Shown in pieces: positions 45,182 through 58,099 of a stretch of DNA of 64,000 nucleotides. The DNA comes from Piper betle (taxonomy: Eukaryota; Streptophyta; Magnoliopsida; Piperales; Piperaceae). The translations under genes and the position numbers were made by a program. Position 1 is the stretch's first letter. Each line of letters begins with the position of its first letter. The DNA is taken from the NCBI GenBank assembly GCA_033002965.1, contig JAURVB010001805.1, forward strand, positions 1 to 64,000, written 5' to 3'. The notes under the pieces are model-generated. The model ran no database searches. It was not told where the DNA came from and was given only the letters and a program-made list of their open reading frames with translations.

Positions 45182-48100
45182 GCTATCCTCGTGAGTAGAT
45201 GAGTACCAATTTGTGCAAACACTTAGTGAAGATAATTATTTGATAAATAATTCTCACCGTAAATATCATATTAAACAAATAAAAATTTATCACAAAAATA
45301 TTATAGTTTCATGATAATAATATAAAATATGGATCTTAAATTTTTTTAAAAAACTTTGTTTAATTTTAATTAATTTAGTTTGATTCAGTTCCAAACCACT
45401 ATAGTAATATACATTTCTGTTTTTCTACAGCTATATTGAAAGCTAACGAAATTAGATCCCAAGAGAACTGAATTGATAATGAGTTAGGTTTGGTTTTCGG
45501 TTTCTTATTTTTGCCAAATTATGCTCGCTCGCCCCTACAGCTCTATTTTGGGCCTTAAATTTGATGAGACCTAGCTACTGCATGGTAAGAAGTGAAACTA
45601 AATCTTGAGAGCATCAGTTTAATATAATTAAGTCATAAACAATGATATACTTGAAAGATTATGTCAAAATTAAAGAAGATTTTTTTTTCCAAAGCCACCT
45701 TAGAAGATGTTTGTGGACATAGAACTGGAGTCAGGCACTCAACAAGAAAAGAATTTTATCGAAGCCTTTAGGTGCCCTTCAAAATGCTTTATTTCAGGAT
45801 TTTTTGAGTCATTTTCTCGCTTTAATAGAATTTTTGAAAAAAATATGAGTATAATATAAAGACGGAAATAATTCATGTGTATTTGAAGGCACAGCTAAGA
45901 CTAAAAAGCCGTGTGGGTTAAAATCTTTTAAATGCGCCATATGTACTCATATTTTGAATTATTATCATCAAATTAAGCATTTATTCGAACTCTATGGTAA
46001 CAAGCACAAATTCGAACCGACGGTGGCTTGGCTTGGCTTGAATTTATACCCTAATTGGAGCAATATTACTCTTTCACGGGCCATTTAGTACATAATCGAG
46101 TTCTATAATGTAAGGAACGTAGCTTATACTATAAGCTCACCGACCAAATTGAGGCCCACCAAAATACTGAACGACTTTGGAGCGGCTGCCCAGCCCAGCT
46201 CCACCTTGAAACCCAAATGATGTGTACTTTAGCATATTTAAGCATTGTTGAAGGCCACCTTTTAGTCCTACCAAATTTGCACTTAATAATTCATAATATG
46301 ATATATATAATAAATTGACTCATTAATCTTTGTTTTTTAATCAAACTAATCAAATGAAACTCCTACTCAGATTCAGGATGTATTCAGTTGAGCCCTAATT
46401 GATTATCAGTTGTTATAATGGATTTTTTCCCACTTATATTTTAAACATTTTAATGGCAGAAAAGAGCTAGACAGACAGAGCCGACATACAGGCATTGGAC
46501 CTGGCTTATAAAATATATTCACTTTTAAAATACAATTTATTTTTTGCAAGGTACTATTGTAATATAATCGCTCTGGCGCTTCTGCATCATTCAGTCATGT
46601 AGTTTGTAGTTTGTACCATTATGATGTTTTATACTTCATCTACGAGTGCATGCATGCTAACAGGTCGATCAAACTTGAATTGGCTCAATATTCAATTTGA
46701 TTCAGAATATGGTCGAATAAATAAAAATTCTAAAAACTCGTAAATAGAATATTGCATGTCATAATAATGACTTTACCTGCTAATATAGTGGTTGCGTCCA
46801 CGCATAAACTATTTGACATAAAATTGATACAATGTTGAGCAATTAAATCTTTGAAAATTAATTCAATTATAAAGAATGTAGAAGAAAATTATATCTTTGC
46901 TCCCATATTTGACCTAAATCTAACTCATCTTGATACTTCCTTATCTTAATTCAAACTCAAAGACAAATGAGTTGACTTTGAAGACAAGAACTCAACTCAA
47001 TTTACTTGATTAGCATCCCTAACTATACCAATAAAGTGGGAGGAAATTTTCAAGCCTCCAATAAAGTGACAAGAAAAGAGCCTTTTTTAAATAGTTTTGC
47101 AATATGGCATCCTCGCTTGGAAAATTTTGCGATTTTTTGTTAATATGCCAGAAAATTGACTCTGGTGGCGACGTGGCACCATTCTTTATCAGGGAGGAGA
47201 TTTGCCCTCATACCTACAAGTACAAAATTAGAACTTGCACTATATTCAAGAACATTTTAATCAGCATTTGAAAATGAAAGGAATATTTTGGCCTTGTTTT
47301 GAGACGAAAAACTGGAAAGTGCTAGTGCACAATAACTAAAGTGTTTTTATTGCATTAGCACATGAAACATTGGGCAATAATACCAAGTAATCAACCAAAG
47401 TTACAAAAAATGGAGCAAAATATAATATTACCCCCCCCACTTTGGCAGACATGCATGTCTTGACATTTACATCACAAATATTTGTAAACAAAAAGCGGTA
47501 GTGTATCGTGGGCGACTTTCTAATTTGTTCCCCTTGCAAAGTTAGCTTGACCATGGGCGTGATAAGTAATCAGAGTACTGCAACCAATGTATGTGTTGTT
47601 GCAGTTGCAACCAAAAGTGGGTTTCTACCATGTTGAATCGTGGTGTTTCTAGAAAGTACGGGTAAGCAGTGTTCAATAATATTCCTCACGCGGGACAGGG
47701 ATCCTACATCCCATGAAATCACTTTTATCTTTTCTTTTTTTCTTTTCTTGTGCATGCTTGAACTTGCTTTTCCTGCCAAAATTATTCTCTTTGCCTCCTT
47801 GAAACCCACTGCGACTTTGACCAAAGGTCCACATGAATTGGTGCCTTTTGATCAACTACGATGTTCAATATCTTGTTTGGCAATGGAACTTCAAATAGGT
47901 GGTGCGGTTGATTCTGTTTCTGGTTGAACACTTCTACACATTTAAGAAGGGGGCTTATAATCCAAAGTTCACAAATTCTGCGGTAGTTAATTTGATGCAA
48001 GGATGTCCAAACATGCTTGGTTAGGTATGAAAAATGACTATGAGCCAAGTAGGATAAAAAGATTAAAGATATTAATATCATAATTAATAAGGAAATATTT

Positions 48101-48322
48101 CTTTTAAAAAAAGCATAAACTCTAAATTTTGTACCTTAAAATTTTAATCCTTTATGACAGTTTGAGGATGCCTTCTTAGAGTGTCACTAATATGTGGACA
48201 CATTTAATTTTTTTAAAAAAATCCATCCAAAGATCACCTATAATATTATCAACTAAATTTTAACAACTTACCCATTTATGATAACTAAGATCTCATTAAT
48301 TACTTATATTTAAAACTATAAC
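45182..48322. other. 3.1 kb AT-rich stretch, no gene recognised
   Basis: No transposon family used elsewhere in the window was recognised here. Short minus-strand frames at 47336-48081 have no known motif and no splice structure I can support. A C9 run lies at about 47431. It may be old non-repetitive DNA. Confidence 0.4.
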
Positions 48323-51300
48323 TGTAAAACCCAGTTACGGATTACAATTTTATCCGTTTGTAGTTTTGCCCCATTCGGGTCAATCTCAAATCGATCCGGG
48401 TCAATCTCAAGTCGATCCGAACGAGCTTGAGCCACACTCATTTTCAGACCATGAGTATGGGCCCAAATGGTTGTATAAGCATATTATGGTGGTTGAGTAT
48501 GCCTGACATGTAAATGATAACTTGAGTTAGGTTACAACAGAGCATAATTTATCAGTATATACACGAGGTATACATATGATTTTTATAGGTTAACCAAGAT
48601 TGTAAGCTTAGATTTAGGTCATTGAAGCATTTAGTAGCCGTTTGGGATTTTCAGGGTATTTGCATACAATATAGGGATTTTATACTATTGGATTGCCTAT
48701 GTGGACCAAATTGATTTGAGTCGTAGATTTTCACTTGATTGAGTTCACGGTTCGATGCCCATTTAGCCTTATTGCCTCTACTCTCGCTTATAGAGTCACT
48801 TTTAGAATTCGATTCAGTTTTTATTTTAGACGGTCTCGATCTGAGCTTTTTGTCTATATGTATATTGTATATACTCATAGGTGGGCCCCACTAGGCCACG
48901 AGTTCTTGGATGTTTAGATTGTGCCACATGGCATGATAAGAGGCATCTATGTTAGCCCTAGCTTCACCCTGTTATTTTCTGAAAATTTCCCACGATTTTG
49001 ATGATTTCCACCTAGCATCGCTGCTACTTTGGCTCACCATTGGCAAGTCTCTAGCTCACCCCCAGCCACCGGTCTGGCAACACCATGACCACTTTCTGGT
49101 CGGCTATCCATCCATACCCAACTTTGCCACCAGTGTTGCTACAGTCACCGCCACCGATGACGTTTTTACAACGGTTTCAACCGCCGCTGCTGCCGCCATT
49201 TGAGCCACTTTCCGGTGCCGGCGAGCCACCTCCTGCCAATCTGACCACCCACATAGCTTACCTTCATTGAGATCTTACCACCCATGACCACCATTGTGGT
49301 CGCAAATGCCGTCAGCGACACCTCCGCCCCCAATGTAGATTTTGCCCCCTTTCCGATTGTTTCCCGGCCAATAGCCTGCTAGACTCCATTGATTGTCACC
49401 ACTATTATGATCCTCGTCACCTTGGTCATTGATCTCGATTGGCGGTGACCACAATTGCGCCGCCGTCAGTGTTATCTAACAATAGGCACTGCCCGCTTTG
49501 TTGGACCCGCGTTTGCTTCCTCTTACTTGATCATGTTCACTTGCCCAATAGTCCCATGGTCATGCCTAAGTCCATATCTGCATCCAGCTACCTGCCTAGC
49601 ACTGTTGTTTGACTCGGTTGAGTCAACTCAGCTGGACTCTGTCGGCTTGCCTAGGTTGACTTGGCTTGCCAATTTCAACCCAATTTCAACTTTTTCGGTA
49701 ATTCAAGAACCCCTACATTAGTTTAGATAGATATTCATCTTATTTAACATTTTTAATATTATGAGTGTTTATTTATTTATTTATTCATTATTGTTTATTT
49801 GTTTTTATTTTTGTTTGTTGTATATAATGGATGCTTATGTGATTGTTTGTATTATTATTGATATATTTAATTGTAACTATTAATCTTATTCATGTTTACT
49901 AAATTTTATTTATTTATTTATTTATCAATTTGTTCATTGTGTGTATGTTATTATTTATTTGTATCTAATTACGTATTCCGTGTTAGATGACTATGATATT
50001 ATTATTATTCATTATTAATCATAATTAAATAATTATTTTTTTTATTGAATGATTATGTATTTATTTATTTATATGTTTACTCATATGAGTATATGTGATA
50101 TTTACTCGTGTTTAGCAATGTATTTATATAATATAATGATATTGTTATTTTATAATTAGAGTATTATTATTGTTATGTATTTATTATTTATCTATTTATT
50201 CATGAGTGTATGTATATATTTATTTATTATTTGTTATTAGTTATTTCCTTTAGTATGTCTTGATTTGTGAACTATATGTTTAGTTGTAGGTTTATTTAGT
50301 ATTTTCATCCTTATTAGGATGTATTGTTAATGTGAGTATACATGACGAGCATGTTTCATAAGAGAGGTCACTAATTTACTTAACGGTGGGTTTCGATGTA
50401 GGTTTCAGTGTCCGAGCTCGCCTTAGATGAGACGACACGCTTGAAGCATGGAGCACAAGTCCATTAGGACTCTTCTCACTATTTATCGCTATATTCTATT
50501 GTTGATTTGATTTCCAGATCTTAAGAAGTGTTAAATAGTTATTTTATCGAATCCCACTTAATAAGGGTCATTTCAAGGATGAGACCACTGAAGTCTGATT
50601 TTGAATACAATATCCACCGCAAGTTGCTTTCAGGCTTATTATATAAATCTCTTCCCTGGCCTAAATATGATTTAGAGTTTTTTGGTGAGATGTGAGACAG
50701 GGAAAAACCGACAACCGTGTCTTGAGATAGGGTGCGTGATAGTCAAAGTGGGCTTTGGATTTCGTGAGCATCCATTCTATTCCCAATGGATCTGACAACT
50801 CCATCTTTAGGTTTCTTAAATCCGGAGAAGTACGGAAGTTTACGAATACTATAATGTAGCGCATGTCTAAACTTGTAGTTTTAAAAGGTACTTAAGGCGT
50901 ATGTCAAAGACTATCCGGCCTTTGTATTTAAGGCCAGGAGTGATACAAAAGATGTAGAAGGATAAAAGAAAAGAAATATATGTTCTTGCGTAAGGGATAG
51001 TTTTTAAAGTTGATGAAGCATGAGATGACAATGTCGTGCGAGGTCGACGGCTCTTAATTAATGCCATTATGGGAGATTTTGTGAAGGAATATATAAATAT
51101 TTTTATTTAACAAAATGGCCAGCTCTTCTATGTCAGTTTGAAGATTAGTTATTTTTGGACGAGTAACACTTGTAACTGACGTTTTTCCTATTATATATGT
51201 AGGTTTTGTGATTCTGAATAGGCTCTGGTGGGACGACAGGGAAACGCTACATACACTTGAGCTCAGCGTAGTTACTTTATTTTATATTTATATTTATATT

Positions 51301-51470
51301 TGATGTATTTTTGACGTGTATTTAGCGATGTCATCCATTTTCTTGACGCCAAATGGGTTACTTCGCTATATGTTATTGATCAAGTCTTATAGTTTAGTTT
51401 CTTTAGACATGACTCCACTCAATCAAGACATTTTCAATTCGGTTCATAAGTGAACCAAAATCAGGGTAAA
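48323..51470 (+). repeat. LTR-A copy E: probable solo LTR, 3148 bp
   Basis: It starts TGTAAAACCCAG and ends tcagggtaaa, a decayed form of the usual GTGTTACA end. The flanks ATAAC (48318-48322) and ATAAG (51471-51475) match at four of five bases, fitting an old TSD. No PBS or polypurine tract adjoins it. The layout is standard: leader, GC-rich block (about 48.95-49.7 kb), TTTA block (49.72-50.25 kb), TATA box (50641-50648) and 3' part. Confidence 0.8.
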
Positions 51471-52474
51471 ATAAGTGATTGATTCTAAGAAATTGCAATT
51501 AAGCCTTTGTTTGGTTAAGATAACAAAGATGTAAAATGTATAAAATTTTTCTTGGTTGTAAATTACAAAGAGTTAGTTATGATAAAAATATGAGATGTAA
51601 AATATCTCTGCAAAAAAAAATACTCCTTAAAGTGTACCTTTAATGAGAAACTGATGATGGACATGAAATTTCTAAAGGTGACCACTTAGTGTAAAGTATT
51701 AATTGTATCTACTATAAAATATTCTAAAAATGGTAACTTTTTAATGGAAGATTGATGCTTTCAGCATACATTACCATATACAGATTTCATAGAATTTTCA
51801 TTTCTTTCATGCTAACCAAGAACCCTTAGGTCATTTGAATATATTATTCATGATTTAATAGTGACTTGTATGATATTCATAATTAAATTAAGGGTGTTTT
51901 TAGCATAATGACTTAATATCCTGCATCTTGCACCTGGGTAAGGTTTGAATGGAGAGATAAACATTTTAAAATAAATTGGCAGCATCACCAGTAATGAGCA
52001 TAGATTGGCGGGGATTGAATCCCACAGAAGTGTAATCGAGCCAAACTAGCTTACAAGTAAAATATATTTAGCTCAAATTGACTTGAGCTTAGGCTTGTTA
52101 TTTTAGAACTCAAATAAATGGTTGACCCAAATTTAGTATCCATTAGGCTTCGTTCAGCTCGATGCATTCAAGCTTGATAATTTGTAAGTTGTCAACCTAA
52201 TAACAATAATAATAATATATATATATATATATTAATTGTTTGTATACCATTAAAGTGATTTATCACTTTCAAATACTATGTTTTTCTTGTTGATTGAAAA
52301 TCATTTCATAAGAAGTAATTGATGAGTTTTTGTCAACAAAAGGAGGACAATTTTTAATATTACCATTGGTGGGAGAATTGAAGTTAAGTACCTAAAAAAG
52401 AATTTTCATTAAAATGACGAAGTTATCATTAAGTTGGTTATATAATAAAATACAAATTTAAAATAAAGAATTCT
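51471..52474. other. 1 kb AT-rich stretch, no gene recognised
   Basis: Simple AT-rich DNA with a TA run near 52216-52232. No coding or LTR feature is seen. Confidence 0.4.
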
Positions 52475-53456
52475 TGTTAGGGCACGAGATTTTTGCCCCG
52501 TGATCACACTTTGCTACGAGTTAGATAAATGAGTTCGATAGGACCAATGCGCCTTTACCGCACAAAGAAATCGTGCAATAAAAATAAAAATAAAACGTCA
52601 CAAGCAAAGAATAACACTCAAATTTTTTAAGTTATTCCTTCGGGTTTAATTCGAATCCCTAAGTCGATCCATAATGTGATTCGTACTCACAATCTACTAT
52701 TTTTCTTTTCTTTTACAAATTACAATATTTAGTAAATGTTTGCTAATTTAATTTTTTGACTCCATGGAGAGCTCGCCAATTGAGGCTTCAATACTGGTCC
52801 TTGCAATGCGCCGGATAAGATAGGATTCTTCGCTGCATTCGAAATATATCAAAACAGTAGGGTATCGAGTTTCACGTAAAATGGAGTACATAAAAGTCTT
52901 AAAATAAATCCCGAGCTGAAATTAGAGTTGAATCAAATTAAATCGGGCTCAATTTACAAGTGAATTTGTCTGGGTTGGGCTGACTTCTAACTTGGATGAG
53001 TACGAGCCGGGTCATGACAGCATTCTTGGTGGTCAAGTGCAAAAGGTCGGCTGGGTAAACAACATCAAAGCGAACACATAGTAACGGGTCTTGGGCCCAA
53101 TTATCCTCCAAACATCTCTCTTCACAAGGTTCTCCTCTCCTCGGCATCGCCTGCATGCCGGACTCCTCCCCTGGCAATGATGTTGAACTCCTGGAAGCTA
53201 GCGGCTCTTGGCTCCATAATAGTACAGTATGGGGAAGCCGGTGGTGATTCTCCTAGTTGGGCTTTGCATCAACAGATGTTGGCTCTTAGCAGCACCCCTT
53301 CATTCTTCGGTCCTGCCAGACAGAAATGCAGCACTTGCTCGGTGGTAAGGATTAGGGAAGCAAGTGGCAACGACAATGAGTCCTCCTTTTCAACTTCAGC
53401 AACCGGAAGGTGGTTCTATAGAAAAACTACAAGGAGGCAAGCCAATGAGCAGTACT

Positions 53457-53646
53457 TGTTGGGTTTGTCCCACATCGGCCATAGAGGTTGTTGGTAATTT
53501 TTATATAGGCTAATGGAAAAGTCTTATTCCTTGAGCTAGATTTTCGATTAAGAGAGGCCTGTGACACCTGTTTAAAGTCCATTTTGGGGGCCCGAAGGGT
53601 CTAACAATAGTTTCGAAGCTTAGGTAGGGGCCGAAAGGGCCCAACA
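53457..53646 (+). repeat. TRIM LTR1
   Basis: TGTTGGG...GGCCCAACA with a TATA element tttatatagg near 53503. Confidence 0.85.
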
Positions 53647-53648
53647 AG

Positions 53649-53660
53649 TGGTATCAGAGC
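53649..53660 (+). other. tRNA-iMet primer-binding site of TRIM
   Basis: tggtatcagagc begins 2 bases after LTR1. Confidence 0.92.
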
Positions 53661-53740
53661 TAAATGTAAGCCGGGTTTAGCCGGGTTTGCCTACGCTGAT
53701 TATTGTTGTTTCCTTTTCCTTCATGGGTTCTACCTGAGGA

Positions 53741-53843
53741 GTTTGCCAGGTAGGTGTCGTCTGATTTAAAGGGAGTGTGTGTTTGCCAGGTAGGTGTCGT
53801 CTGATTTAAAGGGAGTGTGTCGTCTGATTTAAAGGGAGTGTGT
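53741..53843. repeat. 40-bp tandem repeat in TRIM internal region
   Basis: Two full units of 40 bp (gtttgccaggtaggtgtcgt plus 20 bases) at 53741 and 53781, and a 23-base partial unit at 53821. Confidence 0.95.
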
Positions 53844-53890
53844 GTCAGATGATGATAGTTTCGGGCCACACCCAATGTGTGAAGGGGAGT

Positions 53891-54159
53891 TGTTGGGTTT
53901 GTCCCACATCGGTCGTAGAGGTTGTTGGTGACTTTTATATAGGCTAATGGGAAAGCCTTATTCCTTGAGTTAGCTTTTGGATTAAGAGAGACCCGTGACA
54001 CCTATTATGAGTTTCTTTTGGCTGTTTAAAGTCCTTTTGGGGGCCCCAAGGGCCCAACAATAATTTCAGAGCTTGGGTAGGGGCTAAAAGGGCCCTTTTG
54101 GGGGCCGAAGGACCCAACAATAATTTCAGAGCTTGGGTAGGGGCTAAAAGGGCCCAACG
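53891..54159 (+). repeat. TRIM LTR2 with 60-bp duplication
   Basis: It is similar to LTR1, but the segment containing taatttcagagcttgggtag is present twice (54061 and 54121), exactly 60 bases apart. Confidence 0.85.
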
Positions 54160-54782
54160 GTAGTGATGGAATGGTTTGGTGACAATGGCTCCTTCCCATG
54201 CTCACGAAGATCTGGTGCAGCAGCAGGGAAGGACTCCAAATAGCAGCAACAACTAATCTTCTCTTGCAAGCGTGTTAGTACTCTCTTGGATGTGATAGCA
54301 GTGAGACGGCGAGCATCTCCATTCATAGAGGCCTGTTCCAGTGAGGTGCTGATCAACAGCTTGGCTTTGACTCAGTAAGCAATGTACTACAGACGGTGTG
54401 GTTCTTGCAGCAACGGAAAGGCACTTTGGAGGGCTGAAAAGTAAGATGACCTGGTGAGGCAGAGAGTTGATGTCGATAAAGCAAACCTTGACAATGGATC
54501 GAAGACAGCAATACGCCGAGAGGGCTAACAGCACGACTCCAAGGGGTTGGCGGCGAGCAGGACGGTGGTCTTCTCCTCGGTGAGGGCAGCAACAAAACTT
54601 CGAGAAAAAAAGTTGTAGCAGGTCTCCTTCACAGCGACAAGGCCACAAGACGATGTCAAGACAAGCTCTGCCTTGGAAACTGCGGTGGGAAGGTAGCAAG
54701 CTTGCCTCCTTGCAGGAAAGATTGCTCCGTCAAGGCACAGCAACAAAGCTTCAAGGCAGCATGACAGCAGGCATGTTTGGGG

Positions 54783-55734
54783 TGTTGAGCTATTCCCTCC
54801 CATGAGAAAGCATTCAGTCACATTGAAAGTCATGAAGATACGAAAATAAAGTAAGAGGTACGACGAATTCGAGGAGAATTTGAGGAATACTTGAAGAGAC
54901 TCATTAGCGAGGATTCCAATGCTTAAGAAGTAGTGTTTGGAGTTGGTTCTTCATTTCCAAGTGATATTTATATCTCTAATCTATAAATATGTGATTAGAG
55001 GTATGTGTTCGGTGTGTTTTCCCTTTGGGGAAGTTCCGTGGAGTGTTCTCCTTTGGGAGAGACTTGAAGGATTATAGATCTAGACAGGGTCATTATTGGT
55101 AGTGCATGTGGGAGAAGAAAATGAAATTGTTTGTTGTGAGGTGAGGATATGACTTTGGGTTCTTCGATAATATCAACAGTGGTTAATTTCTTTTCTTTCT
55201 CTACCTTTGTGTGTGGATTGTAATTGGGAGTAGTGTTACTCTTTTGGGTGGAGTTTTCCACATTTAGGTAGAGTTTATACTTTTATTGAGGTGAAGTTTT
55301 TTACACTTTGGTAGAATTTTCTACATATATTGGGTGGAGTTTTTCCATATATAACGGGGAGTGGTTTCACTCACAAGGGGAGAGTTTGGAGAAGTTTTTC
55401 ATCATCTCAAGTTGAAGTAGGGTCGTAATCCAGGGTGTGAGATTGATCCATTTTTCAATTGAGGTGTATGATATTTTTCTCAATTTCTCAAGAATTGTAT
55501 CTTTCAGATCTTGTTATTGATCTGATTTAGTTTAGGAGAGTTTTCTCAAATTTTATTTTGATACTTGATTGTAAGAGATTTCTTAATCAAAGTTGATTGA
55601 GTAGGTTGGTTTTCTTTTCTCTAAATTTGGAGGAAAGTTTCTATCTATTTTTATCTTGGGTGTCTCTTATTCATTTCATCAAGTAGGGGAAATATTGTAT
55701 GGCTTGTTTTCGCTAGAGTGTATATTTCCCAACA
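54783..55734 (+). repeat. Copia solo LTR nested in Tat-type LTR (952 bp)
   Basis: TGTTGAG...CCCAACA. The flanks TGGGG (54778-54782) and TGGGC (55735-55739) match at four of five bases. The GC-moderate Tat-type LTR sequence stops at its left edge and resumes at its right edge. Its first ~240 bases match the partial LTR at 801. Confidence 0.82.
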
Positions 55735-56637
55735 TGGGCATCCACGGCAATGGTACAAATTTGGCTATTTTCTTGACAATGCAGCAAGGTGGTGACCGTT
55801 CTCTTCTGCGGCACAGATCGGCAGGCCTTCGGCGGCGATGTAACTCCGGTAGCAAGGTAGGGCAATTTCCTTCACGGGTGCGGCAAGGTGGATGGAGTAG
55901 CAGCACCAAGGCGTGGCTCCCGCTTTCTTTACGGCATAGCTTCACAACAACTCCCAAAGTCCGATGTGACAACTGCGCTCCTCCTCACAACATGCCTGGC
56001 AATTCTCCTCAGCAATTCTTCACGTCCACAGCGGTAGCATGGCGGCGAGCATATGGCTCCTTCCGAGGAATTTAGCAGTAACTCAGCAGCGAGGGGTAGT
56101 GGGCTCCGGCTGGACATCTTTGCGGTGACGAGCGGCATTGTGTCAAGGCAACGCTTCAAATCAGAAGCCAACATGCGGCTGGACTCCACGATGTAGCAAC
56201 TGCCGGCTCTGGGTGCAGCATTAACGGTGGCGAACAGCAAGTAGACGAAGCCTCCCTTTGTTCCTGATCAGGGCGATAGCAGATCTAGGCAAAGCTCCGG
56301 ACTCCTTAGCTAGGCAAAACGGCAACACCTCGGCACGGCAACGAAGGCGGCAAGATGATCAGCGATAGGGTCTACGTCAAGCGAGCCATGGCATATACAT
56401 GACGAAGGGGATGAAGCTTCTCCTTAATCCGGGTCACGGAGCATCAATTTCTGAAAAATTTTCTTCCACCCTCACATTTCATCCCCATAGTGTGTTTATA
56501 GAGTTTGAGAGCCCTCTTTGATCGTGAGCTGCTTCAACCTTCCCTTATATATCTTCTCTCGTAATCTCAAACCGTATGAACTCTTTCTCCAGACCTCCGA
56601 ACTTAGTCACGTAATTGGGATAGTATAAACTAATGCA

Positions 56638-56749
56638 AATGATTTTTTAAAAAAAGTGAAGATCGGCCATCCCTCGCTTGGAGGCTAGCTACATCTGGCC
56701 GCCACAAGAAGAGGGTACAAAATTATAATAGAGAAATTAAAATATAATT
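56638..56749. other. Junction segment, no gene
   Basis: A short stretch between two LTRs that includes catctggccgccac, a word similar to others at about 58130 and 35970. Confidence 0.3.
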
Positions 56750-58036
56750 AATATATTTGATTTATTTAATTAATTTTTGTTGTTTATTTAATTATTTATA
56801 CGTTTACTAACACGAGTATATATGATATTATTCGTGTTTAGTCGTGTACTTATATAGTATAATTATATTATTATTTTATGATTAAAGTATTATTTATGTT
56901 CATGTATTTATTATTTACGTAATTATCTATGAGTGCATTTATTTCTTTGTTTATTTATTTGTTGTATTCTTTGTTTAGTTATATCCTTGTGAGCATTGTT
57001 TTCTTTATTAGGATATTGATGATATGAGCACACACTACGAGCATGCATCATATAGAGATGTTAATTTTATTTAGTAGGGGGTTCTGATGTAGGTTTCCTA
57101 GTCCGAGCTCGTCGTAGATGTATAGATACAGTTAGAGCTTGGACCACAGATCCGTAGGACTCTCCCTCTCTACTTAACTCCCTGCGTGTAGAGTTTAATC
57201 GTGTTTTAGATGTAGGACAACATTGGCGCTGTTTTATCGGATCCCTATAATGTTGGGCCATTTAGCCATGTTTCTACACATGTTTAATAAACTATAAGGA
57301 TGAGATCCTTGTTGGTTTTCGAACTGAAACTCTAGAAATATATGATATAAGCTTCTTCCCTAAACTTATTATATAAGTACACACATTTTTACAGTTTTCA
57401 CGAATAAGAGAGTGAGAACTATGAAGATATGTATGGACCACACTAGTACACCCTGAGGTAGTGCGTAATGTAGCACATTTTAGGAATTTGTAGCACTAAC
57501 TAAATTGATCCTTTTACCACTCAAGTACCGTGGTGGGTGAAATATCGAAGATGTGAGGGCGTAAGCATTATATGTATGAATATGAACATTAGCCATGCAT
57601 GTGAGCCGTCACATGCTTAAGTATGTTTGCTTACCGCCCAGTGTGAGGTAATCTTGAAGTTTTATAAGTTTTCATGAGTAATGAAATACTCATTTGCTAG
57701 ATTGTATTAGTTATTTTTCGGACCAGTAACACTCGTTACTGACATTTTTTATATAATATATGTAGGTCTTACAAATCCTGAGTCAATTTTGGTGGAAGGA
57801 AAGATAAATGCTACACATATTTGAGCTCAACGTATTTATTTCTTTTCTTACTTTTATTTATATTTGATGTGTTTTGACGCATATTTAACAATGTCTTCCA
57901 TTCTCATGACAACAAGTGGGTTGTTTCTATCCACTTCATCGATCGAGTCTTACCAACCAACAATTTTAAACATGACTCGACTCGATCAAAACATTTCCGA
58001 TTCGGTTCTTAGGTGAACCGATATCAAGGTGTTACA
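56750..58036 (+). repeat. LTR-A copy F: 3' part only
   Basis: The TTTA-rich end, the tccgagctcgtcgtagatg segment, a TATA tract (about 57368-57374) and the terminal GGTGTTACA are all present in LTR-A order and resemble copy C most. The first ~1.8 kb of the LTR is missing. Confidence 0.8.
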
Positions 58037-58099
58037 GATCGCAAGCTGCCAGATCCAACCATCAACAACAAGAATGGTTGCCAGTAGTTAAAAAAAAAT
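58037..58099. other. Junction segment, no gene
   Basis: A short unassigned stretch between LTR-A copy F and the divergent minus-strand copy. Confidence 0.3.

Larger units (their letters stand above)
53457..54159 (+). mobile_element. TRIM retrotransposon nested in Tat-type LTR
   Basis: A 703-bp miniature element: LTR1 53457-53646 (190 bp), PBS tggtatcagagc at 53649-53660, a 230-bp internal region, polypurine tract gtgaaggggagt (53879-53890) and LTR2 53891-54159 (269 bp). Both LTRs begin TGTTGGGTTTGTCCCACATC. LTR2 has gained a 60-bp duplication and its final CA reads CG. The flanks GTACT (53452-53456) and GTAGT (54160-54164) match at four of five bases. It encodes no protein and must have moved with enzymes supplied by another element. 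Confidence 0.88.
52475..56637 (-). repeat. Solo LTR of Tat-type family with two nested insertions
   Basis: It starts TGTTAGGGCACG and tracks the LTR at 42779 (for example gcgcctttaccgcacaaag against gcgcccttgccgtgcaaag, and gtactcacaatc). It ends near taatgca at 56637. Subtracting the TRIM (53457-54159) and the copia LTR (54783-55734) leaves about 2.5 kb, close to the 2.4 kb of the related LTR. No PBS or gag flanks it. Both ends are approximate and no TSD was recognised. Confidence 0.72.

Noticed and set aside
47336..48081. Small minus-strand gene suggested by three consecutive short frames
   Set aside because: No recognisable motif, no clear start context and no convincing splice sites; I leave the stretch unannotated.
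54253..54833. Overlapping Cys/Ser-rich frames on the minus strand
   Set aside because: They fall in Tat-type LTR sequence and are not maintained in the related LTRs at 37.7-38.5 kb and 43.8-44.8 kb.
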